From Ricordea florida (Eukaryota; Cnidaria; Anthozoa; Corallimorpharia; Ricordeidae), in NCBI GenBank assembly GCA_949710005.1, contig OX453274.1, forward strand, positions 4,133,655 through 4,197,654: DNA of 64,000 nt. Direction: 5' to 3'. Both the position numbers and the translations under genes were made by a program. Each line of letters starts with the position of its first letter. Position 1 is the stretch's first letter. The notes under the pieces are model-generated. The model was given only the letters and a program-made list of their open reading frames with translations, made no database searches and was not told where the DNA came from. Below are positions 12,001-21,411 of the stretch, one piece after another.

Positions 12001-12842
12001 GTGGTTTTCAGTTTTAGGGGGAGGTATTACTTCGGCTAATTTCCTTGTCGATAATGATAATATTCAATAATAAAGTGTTGGTAATATTCCCGTCAGTCTT
12101 TGTTACTGACCATTTTCATAGCAGAAGTTTTGGAGCCTTAATGTGTATTTGGAAAATCCAGATCTGAGTTGTAATTCTGTAGTTGTAATTGTAATTTTAG
12201 GTTAGATTAATTTCAAATCCTTGAGTTGGTAAAATGTATTTCATTTTTATCATCTGCTTGCTTGCTTGGCAACGAACTGTTAATGTATGGAGATGTAACG
12301 TTTAATTCACTCATATCTGGGAAACGAAAAAACCAGACAGCAGGAAGCCAGTACTTAGTGAGTTCAATATAACACAGCAATGATTAAAACTCCTTTATGT
12401 TTAAAAAGTTCTACAACGACGAATTACTTTTTTCGGGCAGGGAAGGGACGGTACAAACAAGAATTTCCTAAGAGGTCACTGTGGCGAGGACTGACCCCAC
12501 CTTAGAGGGGATAAGTTTCGTTGACGATGACGAGGAATCTGTCGCGGGAGGTTCTTGTTGATACAAGGCCACACTCATTAGGTACAGTTCGTTGTCAACT
12601 GGTACCGAGGAGGGTGTTTGGAATAAGCCAACCTGTTGGAAGCAAAACAGAATGTAAATTTACAACGAAACAGACTGCTGAAAACGTGAAAAGTAAGTAT
12701 AAGTTTTATCAATTTTAGTCCGAGTGTCTTGCTAAATAACTGAAGCGTACTTATCCGTTGCTGTTCCTTCACAAATTCCAGTTATAACTTTCCAACAAGT
12801 CACAATTTTGGAACAGCATTCACCACAAAGTCATAAAAATCC
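12001..12842. other. Intergenic DNA, no feature
   Basis: I see no gene or obvious repeat between the LINE remnant and the left end of the first Polinton. Short open frames here look incidental. Confidence 0.5.
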
Positions 12843-12847
12843 CAGAG
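12843..12847. repeat. Left target-site duplication of E1 (CAGAG)
   Basis: The pentamer CAGAG is repeated at 28439-28443, directly outside the right terminus. The flank is simple GA-rich DNA, so part of the match could be chance. Confidence 0.55.
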
Positions 12848-13475
12848 AGAGATATGTATTTCACCGATACGGGGACAAAAAAATATTTTATAAAAATTGT
12901 CCAAGAATTTATCAGAGATTTGTCAGGCCCAAGTCAAGCCCCCGCCAAGCCCTTGTCAAACCCATGTCAAGCCCCCATCAAGCCCAAGTCAAGCCCTTGT
13001 CAGACCCCCGCCAAGCCCATGTCAAGCCCCCATCAAACCCAAGTCAAGCCCTTGTCAGGCCCATGTCAAGCCCCCGTCAAGCCCAAGTCAAGCCCTTGTC
13101 AGGCCCCCACCAAACCCATGTCAAGCCCCCGCCAAACCCAAGTCAAGCCCTTGTCAGGCCCAAGTCAAGCCCTCGTCAAGCCCATGTCAAGCCCTCATCA
13201 AGCCCAAGTCAAGCCCCCATCAAGCCCGCATCAAGCCCATGTCAAGCCCAAGTCAAGCCCATGTCAAGCCCAAGTCAAGCCAACGTCAAGCCCGCGTCAA
13301 GCCTAAGCCAATACCAATCCAATACCAAACCAATGTGAAATCTGATGAAGGGATCTGTCCACAAAGCTGACATGAAAATTTTGCAGAGGTTATGCAAAAG
13401 TTCTGTTTTTCAGTTGCGGAGGTTTTCGAATTAGGGAGGCTGGGATAAAAAAATGAAAAATAAATGTTATTTAAA
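12848..13475. repeat. E1 left terminal inverted repeat (628 bp)
   Basis: It is the reverse complement of 27811-28438; paired coordinates sum to 41286 with no indel found. It contains an 11-bp minisatellite, then a unique segment ending in TTATTTAAA just ahead of the first gene on each side. Confidence 0.95.
12922..13306. repeat. 11-bp minisatellite in E1 left TIR (35 units)
   Basis: Units of the form GTCAAGCCCNN run for 385 bp, exactly 35 x 11. Because 11 is not a multiple of 3 and the unit lacks stops, all three plus frames are open and give Pro/Ser-rich conceptual peptides. I do not regard these as genes. Confidence 0.95.
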
Positions 13476-13496
13476 AAGAAGAATTAATATACAAAA

Positions 13497-16400
13497 ATGG
13501 AAAGGTTACTCAAATTAAAACTTGATGAATTGAAATTGTATGGGGAAAGGTATGCTATTCCAAAATGGCGAAGAATTAGAAAAGCAGAACTTGCTAAAAA
13601 TTTATATAATATTCCTAACTTTATGAAAAAGTTTAATAAAATTAGTGGAGATATTACTCGCGATAAAAGATTGGGGGTAATATTAAATGATGAAGAGATT
13701 AAAAAACCTGAAACTAATAAACATAAAAAACAAAAAACCACAACAAACAAATATGATGATGAATGGGAAAAAATTAAACAAAATGTAAAATCTATAAAGG
13801 GGCAAACAAAGTATCTTAGTGAAAAGGAGGGTGTAAGACCAAAAACAAAACCCGCCACCAAAAGAAAACTTGCACCTACTTTTATAAAACCTAAAAAGCT
13901 ATCAATCAAAACTTTTAATTGGGGAAATTATTCATTTAAGGTGGTGGATAAAGATGAGTTTTACAAAAAGCTTGCAGATTTAACCAATGAAAATATTATA
14001 AAACTTACTAATAACAAACCACAACCCAAACCTAGAAAAGAGGTAAATATATCTGATAGTGTGAGAAATGAATTGGCTGAAAAAGAATTTAATATAATAG
14101 AACGAGAGACTGCATTGAATGGGTATTTGAAGGTATATAGGATAAATGGAAGTAGGGGATATGATCCTTTAAGATATCTAAATAAAATAAAATCCAAAGC
14201 TATAGATCTAATTAAACAGAAAAAGAAACCAATAAAGGTAAAATTTATGTTAACATGTATTTTTACAAAAGAGTCTTTAATTGAAGATGGTTTAGGCCGT
14301 GTTTTGGATGAAGTTGAAGGATACTTTAACTCAAATGTGGAAATAATTACTGATTCAGATGATTTAAGTGAGATGTTTGATATTATGAAAAATAAAATAC
14401 TAAAGGATTATGAAAAATTTTATGTTGGCGGGTATAATTTCAAATTTGAGTATGTGAAAAAGTTTGAAATTGGCGTCGTGCCATACACCCCCCTAAGGGG
14501 AAGTTCATATATTCCTTTACCAAAAGAATTAGCCGCCAAACAGGGTATTATTAACCCCAAGAATTTTTATGATAAAGAATGTTTTAAGTGGGCAATAATG
14601 ATGCATATAATGATACATAAATATAGGAAAGATGTTCATTTGGAGAGAATAACTAAAGAAATGAAAGAAAGATCAAAGGAATTAAACTGGGCGGGGATAG
14701 AGTTTCCTGTTTCAGTGTTTGGCACAAATCAGATAGAAAAGTTTGAAAGTCAAAATCCATATGGTATTAATGTTTTTTCTTATGAAGAAGGAGAGTTAAG
14801 AATAATTAAAAGAAGTAGAAAATTAGATGTGGAAAAGATAAATTTACTTTTTTTAACGGAGGGTGAAAAAACACATTTCTGTTTTATTAAGAATATTGGA
14901 AGGATAAATAATAAAAACTATAATAAGAGTGGGCATACCCGTTTCTATTGTGATAATTGTCTAAGTTCATTTTATTCAGAACAGACATTGGAAGAACATA
15001 AAATAATTTGTTATAATAATGAAGAAGTTATGATAAAAATGCCAAAGAATGAAGATGGAACCCCCAAACATATTGAATTCAATAATTTTAATAGAAAAAT
15101 GAAAGTATATTTTGATATATGCGGGGATCTTGAGTGTTTTACAGAAAAAATAGATTCATGCTCGCCAGATAAAAGTAAAAGTTATACTGAAAAATATCAG
15201 AAGCATAAACCGTCAGGATATAGCTATCTTATAAAATCTTTTGATGATAAAATATATAAACCACGCCTTAAAGAATACACAGCTAATTCTCCAGAGGATG
15301 ATGTAGGAAAGAAATTTGTATTATCATTAGAGAAAGAAGCAAAGAAAATTTATGAAATTATCAAATCTAGGGATAAAGAATATTATAAAAAGGTGGTTAT
15401 GAGTGAAGAGGATAAAATAGATTATGAATATGCTACTAATTGTCATATTTGTGAGAATAAATTAGGAGAAGATAAGGTATTAGATCATTGTCACTTTACA
15501 GGAAAGTATAGAGGGGCGGCACATAAAAAATGCAACTTAGATTATAAAATTCCAAACTTCATTCCAGTAATAATTCACAACTTATCTAGGTATGATTCAC
15601 ATTTTATTATAAATAATCTTGGATTAACAGAAGGTAAAATAGGCTGTATACCAAAAAATGAGGAAAATTATATTTATTTCAAAAAAGATGTTGTGGTAGA
15701 TAGTTATATCGATAAAAAAAGTGGTAAGTCAAAACCAATAACAATAGAATTAAGATTCATAGATTCATTTAAATTTATGTCAAGCAGTCTTAGTAACTTA
15801 GTTGAAAATCTTACAAATTGTGGAAAGTGTGCTGCATGTAAACCTGGTGAATGTATAAGGAGATACATAAAAGATGGAAAGATTATTCAGTATAAAGGTA
15901 TTGGAAAATGTGGTGAATGTAAGAATTGTCATTTAGCTGAAAGTAAGTGTATTTCACCAACAGATGAAAAACTAACTCTTACTAGAAGATATTTTGGAAA
16001 AAATACCAATATTATGATTAGAAAGGGCGTTTTCTTTTATGATCAATTTGATAGATTTGATAAACTAAATGAAACTGAACTTCCGCCAAAGGATGCATTT
16101 TACTCAAAACTAAATGATGAACATATAACAGAAGATGATTACCAATATGCTAAAAAGGTGTGGGAAACATTTAATATGAAAACAATTAGGGATTATCATG
16201 ACATTTATCTAAAGACGGATGTACTACTCTTGGCAGATGTATTCGAAAACTTTAGAAATGTTTGTATTAAAAAATATGGGCTGGATCCTGCCTGGTATTT
16301 TACTGCACCTTCACTAGCCTGGGATGCAATGTTAAAGTTAACTAAAGTTAAATTGGAGCTACTAACTGATGTTGATATGTTACTTATGTTTGAACAAGGT

Positions 16401-17729
16401 GTGCGAGGAGGTGTTTCTCAAATATCAAATAGATATGCTAAAGCTAATAACCCATACATGTCAAACTTTATATCAGGACTAATCAAATCATATATTGTAT
16501 ATCTAGATGCAAATAATCTATATGGTGGAGCAATGAGTGAAAAACTACCCACACATGGTTTTGGTTGGGTGGAAGAAAAAGATCACAAAAACTGGAGAAA
16601 TATACCGGGTGTATATAAGGTTGATTTGGAATATCCTAAACATCTTCATGATTTACATAATGATTATCCTCTTGCCCCAGATAAAATGAAAGTTAATAAA
16701 GTTCAGAAATTAATCCCAAACCTAAAAAATAAGAAAGAATATGTGGTTCACTATAAAACCCTAAAACTTTATGAAAGTCTAGGATTAAAAATAACAAAGA
16801 TTCATAAAGGTATTAAATTTGAAGAGTCTGCATGGTTAAAGCCCTACATTGATAAGAATACTGAATTCAGATCTCAAGCAAAGAATGATTTTGATAAGGA
16901 TTTCTTCAAACTAATGAATAACTCTGTGTTTGGTAAAACAATGGAAAATATTAGAAAAAGGGTAGACATTCGTTTGGTTACTAATGAAAAAGATGCAAAA
17001 AAATTAACAACAAAACCCAACTTTCATCATTTTACCATATTTTCTGAAAATTTAGCGGCTATACATATGAAGAAAACATCACTAACATTCAATAAACCTG
17101 TTTACTTGGGTATGTGTATTTTAGATTTAAGTAAAACAATAATGTATGATTTTCATTATAATTATATAAAACCTAAATATGGAGAAAAAGCAAAATTACT
17201 TATGACAGATACAGATAGTCTTGTTTATCATATAGAAACAGAAGATTTTTATAAGGATATAAACCCAGATGTTAGAGAAAAGTTTGACACAAGCAACTTT
17301 CCTGAAGACCACCCATCTGGCATTGAGACCGGTGTGAATAAGAAAGTTGTCAATATGTTTAAAGATGAAGCTGGTGGAAAGATAATAAAAGAGTTTGTAG
17401 GTTTGAGGGCAAAGTTATACTCTTATCTAATGGAAAATGATGAAGAAATAAAGAAATGCAAGGGAATGAAGAAAGCAGTTATAAAAAAGAAAATAATATT
17501 TAATCATTATAAGGATTGCCTTTTTACTGGAAAACCGCAGATGAGACCAATGAATGTAATTAGAAGCTACAAACATGATGTTTATACAGCAATAATTAAT
17601 AAAATTGCTCTATCTTCTGATGATGATAAGAGAATAATTTGTGAAAATAAAATGGATACTTTAGCATATGGTCATTGGCGCCTCAAAACAGAATCAGGTG
17701 GTAACTCTGTATCAAAAGGCACAACTTGA
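13497..17729 (+). CDS. Protein-primed DNA polymerase B, 1410 aa
   Basis: Replicative polymerase of the element, expected to start DNA synthesis at the TIR ends from a protein primer. Order of parts: a SAP-like N-terminal helix pair (residues about 1-40); a basic linker; a C2H2-like finger near 485-505; exonuclease motif I with Asp-Leu-Glu near 544-546; an endonuclease-VII-like zinc site (CHIC at 649, DHCH at 663); ExoII HNLSRYD at 694; an 8-Cys cluster at 775-818; palm motif A DANNLYG at 1004; motif B MNNSVFG at 1140; motif C DTDS at 1238; and KLY at 1306. All catalytic motifs look intact. The 3' end overlaps the integrase by 58 bp on the other strand. The start is 21 bp inside the TIR boundary. 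Confidence 0.95.
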   Translation: MERLLKLKLDELKLYGERYAIPKWRRIRKAELAKNLYNIPNFMKKFNKISGDITRDKRLGVILNDEEIKKPETNKHKKQKTTTNKYDDEWEKIKQNVKSIKGQTKYLSEKEGVRPKTKPATKRKLAPTFIKPKKLSIKTFNWGNYSFKVVDKDEFYKKLADLTNENIIKLTNNKPQPKPRKEVNISDSVRNELAEKEFNIIERETALNGYLKVYRINGSRGYDPLRYLNKIKSKAIDLIKQKKKPIKVKFMLTCIFTKESLIEDGLGRVLDEVEGYFNSNVEIITDSDDLSEMFDIMKNKILKDYEKFYVGGYNFKFEYVKKFEIGVVPYTPLRGSSYIPLPKELAAKQGIINPKNFYDKECFKWAIMMHIMIHKYRKDVHLERITKEMKERSKELNWAGIEFPVSVFGTNQIEKFESQNPYGINVFSYEEGELRIIKRSRKLDVEKINLLFLTEGEKTHFCFIKNIGRINNKNYNKSGHTRFYCDNCLSSFYSEQTLEEHKIICYNNEEVMIKMPKNEDGTPKHIEFNNFNRKMKVYFDICGDLECFTEKIDSCSPDKSKSYTEKYQKHKPSGYSYLIKSFDDKIYKPRLKEYTANSPEDDVGKKFVLSLEKEAKKIYEIIKSRDKEYYKKVVMSEEDKIDYEYATNCHICENKLGEDKVLDHCHFTGKYRGAAHKKCNLDYKIPNFIPVIIHNLSRYDSHFIINNLGLTEGKIGCIPKNEENYIYFKKDVVVDSYIDKKSGKSKPITIELRFIDSFKFMSSSLSNLVENLTNCGKCAACKPGECIRRYIKDGKIIQYKGIGKCGECKNCHLAESKCISPTDEKLTLTRRYFGKNTNIMIRKGVFFYDQFDRFDKLNETELPPKDAFYSKLNDEHITEDDYQYAKKVWETFNMKTIRDYHDIYLKTDVLLLADVFENFRNVCIKKYGLDPAWYFTAPSLAWDAMLKLTKVKLELLTDVDMLLMFEQGVRGGVSQISNRYAKANNPYMSNFISGLIKSYIVYLDANNLYGGAMSEKLPTHGFGWVEEKDHKNWRNIPGVYKVDLEYPKHLHDLHNDYPLAPDKMKVNKVQKLIPNLKNKKEYVVHYKTLKLYESLGLKITKIHKGIKFEESAWLKPYIDKNTEFRSQAKNDFDKDFFKLMNNSVFGKTMENIRKRVDIRLVTNEKDAKKLTTKPNFHHFTIFSENLAAIHMKKTSLTFNKPVYLGMCILDLSKTIMYDFHYNYIKPKYGEKAKLLMTDTDSLVYHIETEDFYKDINPDVREKFDTSNFPEDHPSGIETGVNKKVVNMFKDEAGGKIIKEFVGLRAKLYSYLMENDEEIKKCKGMKKAVIKKKIIFNHYKDCLFTGKPQMRPMNVIRSYKHDVYTAIINKIALSSDDDKRIICENKMDTLAYGHWRLKTESGGNSVSKGTT

Positions 17730-18652
17730 ATCTCCTCTCTAACAAACCCCCTGCTCGGGCCATCAACCAAATAATATAAAACCGGCTGATTAGGTGAAAT
17801 CAAACTTCTAGAAATATCATAAACTTTTATACTCCAAATAGGATCTGTAGCCCTTCTTTTTTCACCGCCCTCAAGTTCACCCGGAGATAATAAATATCTA
17901 ACTTTAACACCAGGTAGTATCCTAACCTCATTAAGCCCCACCTCACGTTGGTAATTTTTTGGTTCAATATCAACCTCTTTCAGTTTTATAGCCTCATTGG
18001 GCTCTTTACCGGTTATTCTCGTTTTTGTATTATTCAAAGTTTTTAGAATAGCCGGTAATCTTTTCACCCATACTCTTGATCGATCATCACTGATCATTTC
18101 TTGCGCATATTGATGACTAAATAATCTTTCTCCTAATATTCTATTTGCGTTTTCCACAAATGCTTGGGCTCTATGATTACCAGCTTCACTTCTTTGTATC
18201 CTCACATTATGGTAATTCATGAGTTTACTAACTTCTCCCATAAATTCTTTCCCAGGATCAACCATTAAAGTTTTTGGGTATTTTAATCTTCTAGAATATA
18301 TTTTCTTAAAAGCTTCTGATATCTCTCGACTTTCTTTTGAGGTTAATGGCTCAGCATCTTTATATCTCGAGGCGATATCAACCACAACTAACGCATATTT
18401 ATATGTTTTTCTTCCAACTCTATCGTGCGGTAAAAATAATAAATCCGCTTGGTGAATCTGATTGGGTTTATCCACAGTCCAGTGCGGTCTAGGAATATAT
18501 TTAGGAGCAGGTAGATAGATTTGCCATATTGCTTGTTTCTCTAACCACCGTTTTGCCTCATTTTCACTTACTTTAGCCTTCTCAGCTAATTTAGGAATTG
18601 CAGAATATCCTTTCCAATACCCTTCGGCCGAATAATATATTTTTGACATCAT
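17672..18652 (-). CDS. DDE (rve-type) integrase, 326 aa
   Basis: Polinton integrase, expected to join element ends to target DNA. An N-terminal helix-turn-helix-like segment (about 14-42) precedes the catalytic core with HQAD (D70), MVDPGKEF (D132) and AFVENAN (E167). D132 and E167 are 34 residues apart, the D,D-35-E spacing. A C-terminal beta-rich, SH3/chromo-like part follows (about 245-310). The two 5' methionines are adjacent and either could start. It is transcribed towards polB and overlaps its stop. Confidence 0.93.
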   Translation of the reverse strand: MMSKIYYSAEGYWKGYSAIPKLAEKAKVSENEAKRWLEKQAIWQIYLPAPKYIPRPHWTVDKPNQIHQADLLFLPHDRVGRKTYKYALVVVDIASRYKDAEPLTSKESREISEAFKKIYSRRLKYPKTLMVDPGKEFMGEVSKLMNYHNVRIQRSEAGNHRAQAFVENANRILGERLFSHQYAQEMISDDRSRVWVKRLPAILKTLNNTKTRITGKEPNEAIKLKEVDIEPKNYQREVGLNEVRILPGVKVRYLLSPGELEGGEKRRATDPIWSIKVYDISRSLISPNQPVLYYLVDGPSRGFVREEIQVVPFDTELPPDSVLRRQ

Positions 18653-18664
18653 TTAAAAATAAAC

Positions 18665-18683
18665 AATTATCTTATAAATTAAA
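18665..18683 (+). promoter_or_regulatory. TATAAATT-type leader of the small E1 gene
   Basis: ATTATCTTATAAATTAAA lies directly before the ATG at 18684. It is nearly the same phrase as that preceding the capsid gene at 18893. The same 30-bp gap also serves as the upstream region of the divergent integrase. Confidence 0.5.
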
Positions 18684-18863
18684 ATGCTGGAGGAAGAAAA
18701 ACTTATAAATTTTAGCGAAAACCAAATTAATCTCATGAAAAAAATTATTAGGAAAAAAATTCTATATATGGAAGATGGCGAGAAAATTTTTAATATTATG
18801 ATTTTAATTCCCGAGGCGAGAGAAGGTTTATTAAAACATATTAGCGAGTTAGAAAAGGTTTAA
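18684..18863 (+). CDS. Small protein, 59 aa (E1 only)
   Basis: A short open frame begins MLEEEKLINFSENQ and ends HISELEKV. It is charged and predicted helical, with no recognised domain. Support comes from its promoter-like leader, nearly identical to that of the next gene. E2 has only 33 bp between integrase and capsid gene and lacks it. It could be an element-specific gene or a chance frame inside a duplicated promoter. Confidence 0.5.
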   Translation: MLEEEKLINFSENQINLMKKIIRKKILYMEDGEKIFNIMILIPEAREGLLKHISELEKV

Positions 18864-18892
18864 AGGTTAACCAAAGTATCTTATAAATTACA
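18862..18892 (+). promoter_or_regulatory. Promoter-like leader of E1 capsid gene
   Basis: TTTAAAGGTTAACCAAAG followed by TATCTTATAAATTACA precedes the ATG at 18893. E2 has the same two blocks before 34661, so conservation exceeds that of nearby non-coding DNA. Confidence 0.6.
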
Positions 18893-20143
18893 ATGACGTC
18901 TGAAAAAATTAATCCAAACAGAATTCCAAAAGAACCCTTTGGTTTGAAAGCAGAATCAACCCTGAATAGAATTACTCTAAATCCATCCACAGCCAGTCCA
19001 GGAGAAACATTATACATAAATATTCCAAAACTCGCCGAGAATTTGGTGATCGTGCCCGGAAGTGTATCTCTTCTATTTGATTTAGATGTCGAGGGTCATG
19101 CAAATAATACAGTCGTTAATAATGTGGGTCGTAATCTTGTAACCAGACTGAAAGTTCTTTTTGGAGGTGAAACATTGCAAGATACCCAAAGATATGATTT
19201 ATTTCAAACATATCATGATTTATTCTTAACCGAAGAAGAGCGCGAAGATAGATTAAAACAAGGTATTTCTTCTCTAAATATTAGAAAACTCAGAACAAAA
19301 TCTGGAGATGCAAAAACACAAGATGCAAAAGAAGTTGCTCTCGCTAATGTTCACGGTTCAAAGTATAGAATTCCAATAAATCACCCTATTTTAAACGATC
19401 ATGGTGTTTTTTATCCGAAAGCGCTGGAAAATCATCTAATATTTGAGATTACACTTGCCTCAATTAGTAATATTCTTATTTATTCTGATACCACTAAAGC
19501 ACCGTCATATTCAATCAAAAACTTAGAGTTAGAATATTCTTCAATTTCAAGCGAATACTTGGCGCGCGAGGCGCAAGCAACATATCAAGTTGGTAAAGGA
19601 TTCTTTTACGAAAATATTACCTTACACAAAACTTTTACTTTTTCAATTGGGGGCGATGGCGTTATTAATCAGCATATTAATTTACCGAGAAGATCAATGA
19701 CAGGAATATTGTTTTTGTTTTTATTGCCTCAAGCTGCAGGATCAAGGGATTCTGAAAATTTTTATAATCCTGGTATATCTTCCGTTGAAATTGATGTCGA
19801 TGGCGTGCCAAATAGAATATACTCTAGGGGAATGATTCCGTCTGATCTTTGGGAATCCGTGAAAAAAAGATTCCGATCAGCGGGAGGAACTCATAGGGAA
19901 CAAATTTCATTGAAAGAAAAAGAATTTTACGCGGATAAGTTTGCTCTTTGGGTTGATACTAGAACTCATCCAGATAATCACATTCATGGCGGCGGACTTG
20001 CTCTAAATAATACGCATGATGGCGTAAAAATAGAAATTAAAAGGAAACAAGGCGGAACCGGAACAATAACTTGTCATATGTTTGTCGTAGCAGATGCAAT
20101 GCTGGAGATTATGAATTCAAGTTTGAGATCAATTAAGTACTAA
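18893..20143 (+). CDS. Major capsid protein candidate (Polinton PY type), 416 aa
   Basis: The length (416 aa), the position between integrase and packaging ATPase, and similarity (recall) to the metazoan F54H12.2-like family point to the double-jelly-roll major capsid protein of Polintons. It is beta-rich, with conserved tracts such as SVSLLFDLDVEGHAN, TLQDTQRYDLFQTYHDLF and IDVDGVPNRIYSRGMIPSDL that are nearly unchanged in E2. No membrane segment is visible. The start is fixed by homology with E2, where MTSEKINPNRIP is identical. Confidence 0.8.
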   Translation: MTSEKINPNRIPKEPFGLKAESTLNRITLNPSTASPGETLYINIPKLAENLVIVPGSVSLLFDLDVEGHANNTVVNNVGRNLVTRLKVLFGGETLQDTQRYDLFQTYHDLFLTEEEREDRLKQGISSLNIRKLRTKSGDAKTQDAKEVALANVHGSKYRIPINHPILNDHGVFYPKALENHLIFEITLASISNILIYSDTTKAPSYSIKNLELEYSSISSEYLAREAQATYQVGKGFFYENITLHKTFTFSIGGDGVINQHINLPRRSMTGILFLFLLPQAAGSRDSENFYNPGISSVEIDVDGVPNRIYSRGMIPSDLWESVKKRFRSAGGTHREQISLKEKEFYADKFALWVDTRTHPDNHIHGGGLALNNTHDGVKIEIKRKQGGTGTITCHMFVVADAMLEIMNSSLRSIKY

Positions 20144-20195
20144 CCAAAGGGAAGAATCTGAGAATCTAAAAACATAATGTTATGATACAAAAATC

Positions 20196-20822
20196 ATGGA
20201 AGATTTACGAGATAAAATACCATTCCATTGTATTATAACAGGACCCACAAATTGCGGAAAAACAAAGTACTTAATTGAACAGCTCCGAGGCCCTTTCCGA
20301 AAAGTTTTTGAATATATTGTTCTAATTTGTCCGACTTATTCTAAAAATAAAACTTATCATAATTTTGCTCTAGGGGATAAACATTTCTATAAATTATCTC
20401 CAGATGCAAGTAACGTTGAGGAGATTAATGAGTTACTAACTGATTGTCAAACTTTATTCTCCGGAACAAATACATTAATAATTTTAGATGATTGTGCGGT
20501 ATCCACCGATCTGAAGAAAAGATCAAATAAGTTCATAGATTTAGCATTCTCCGGAAGGCATCATGGATTATCAGTTTGGGTTCTCACTCAGCAATTAACA
20601 TCCATAGCAAAACCTTTCAGGGAAAATGTGGCCTGCGTTGTTACTTTCCATAATCCGTCGCAGAAAGGTATGAAAATGTTTTTTGAAGATTACGGAGGCG
20701 ATTTGGATTATGAATTGAGGAAAAAGTTTTTTAAACTCCTGAAAACTGAAAAATATTCTAGGTTATGTTTATCTTTGCGATATCCATTTAATTGCTATTT
20801 AGAGATACCAGAAGTGATTTAA
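20196..20822 (+). CDS. A32/FtsK-HerA-like DNA packaging ATPase, 208 aa
   Basis: The Walker A motif GPTNCGKT is at 16-23 and Walker B LIILDD ends at D98-D99. The sensor Gln pair lies in VWVLTQQ at about 122-123, with a candidate arginine finger near R111. This is the small single-domain genome-packaging ATPase expected to push DNA into capsids. It follows the capsid gene by 52 bp and ends 6 bp before the next ATG, so it is probably part of one late unit. It is complete. Confidence 0.92.
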   Translation: MEDLRDKIPFHCIITGPTNCGKTKYLIEQLRGPFRKVFEYIVLICPTYSKNKTYHNFALGDKHFYKLSPDASNVEEINELLTDCQTLFSGTNTLIILDDCAVSTDLKKRSNKFIDLAFSGRHHGLSVWVLTQQLTSIAKPFRENVACVVTFHNPSQKGMKMFFEDYGGDLDYELRKKFFKLLKTEKYSRLCLSLRYPFNCYLEIPEVI

Positions 20823-20828
20823 CAAAAG

Positions 20829-21374
20829 ATGTCTAATATTGAAGATTACATTGAAGAAAAAACTGACCGACCGGAGGGAGGATCTGGAAAAAATGAGGAT
20901 CTTGAAATCAAACAAGAATCACTTGCCATTCTCGCAGTGCTTGGGGCAACAAAGGAATATATGGGGGTTGATATGAGTCTGGGTGATGTAAAAAAATTAT
21001 CAGGAAAAGATGTAGAAAAATATTTTAATCGGTATCAAGCGGTAATGGGTAAAAAAATTAACGGAGGATTGGTAGATTCATCCCTTCAATTAGTTTCCAA
21101 AATTATTTCTTACATGGTTCCTGTGGATGATATAGAATCTCTTTGCAATGATCTGAAGAATGATGATTTGGTTAATCGAGAACTATCAAACATTGTGGGT
21201 CTCTTAGCATTGAAATCAGGAAGACTGGCAGCACTTGCTAGCGGTATATTTCAAGTAGCTAAACACATAAAATTCAACAAAAATCAACAATTTTCAAGAG
21301 AAGAACCAGTTAATGATAGCGCAACTGAGTATAATACTAAGCAATCTGCTGAAGGTATTGATACAGTATATTAA
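20829..21374 (+). CDS. Conserved element protein, 181 aa
   Basis: Function not recognised. It has an acidic N-terminus, then a mostly helical core (IKQESLAILAVLGATKEYMG onwards) ending in an Ala/Leu-rich stretch (VGLLALKSGRLAALASGIFQ). The core is closely conserved in E2 (36622-37194), while the termini differ. The position right behind the ATPase suggests a virion or packaging role (inference). Confidence 0.8.
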   Translation: MSNIEDYIEEKTDRPEGGSGKNEDLEIKQESLAILAVLGATKEYMGVDMSLGDVKKLSGKDVEKYFNRYQAVMGKKINGGLVDSSLQLVSKIISYMVPVDDIESLCNDLKNDDLVNRELSNIVGLLALKSGRLAALASGIFQVAKHIKFNKNQQFSREEPVNDSATEYNTKQSAEGIDTVY

Positions 21375-21411
21375 ACAGATCTAAAAACTTATTTATAGCA
21401 TCTAAATAACA

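Larger units (their letters stand above)
6215..12842. other. Repeat-rich intergenic DNA
   Basis: No single-copy gene is supported here. Open frames up to 154 codons lack recognisable domains or splice support. The stretch contains 107-bp repeat copies, two palindromic MITEs, SINEs, LINE remnants, G/C homopolymers near 7412-7422 and 8039-8050, and otherwise featureless AT-rich DNA. Confidence 0.7.

Noticed and set aside
12922..13306. Possible CRISPR-like array
   Set aside because: Contiguous 11-bp units without unique spacers in a metazoan transposon TIR; it is a minisatellite.
12808..13370. Three overlapping Pro/Ser/Gln-rich open frames of 150-176 codons in the E1 TIR, mirrored at 27916-28432
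   Set aside because: An 11-bp stop-free repeat opens all three frames automatically; no promoter, no domain, and the same peptides appear in each frame.
14490..14502. CCCC-TAA-GGGG in E1 polymerase as another hairpin insertion
   Set aside because: The protein aligns with E2 without a gap there, so it is not an insertion.
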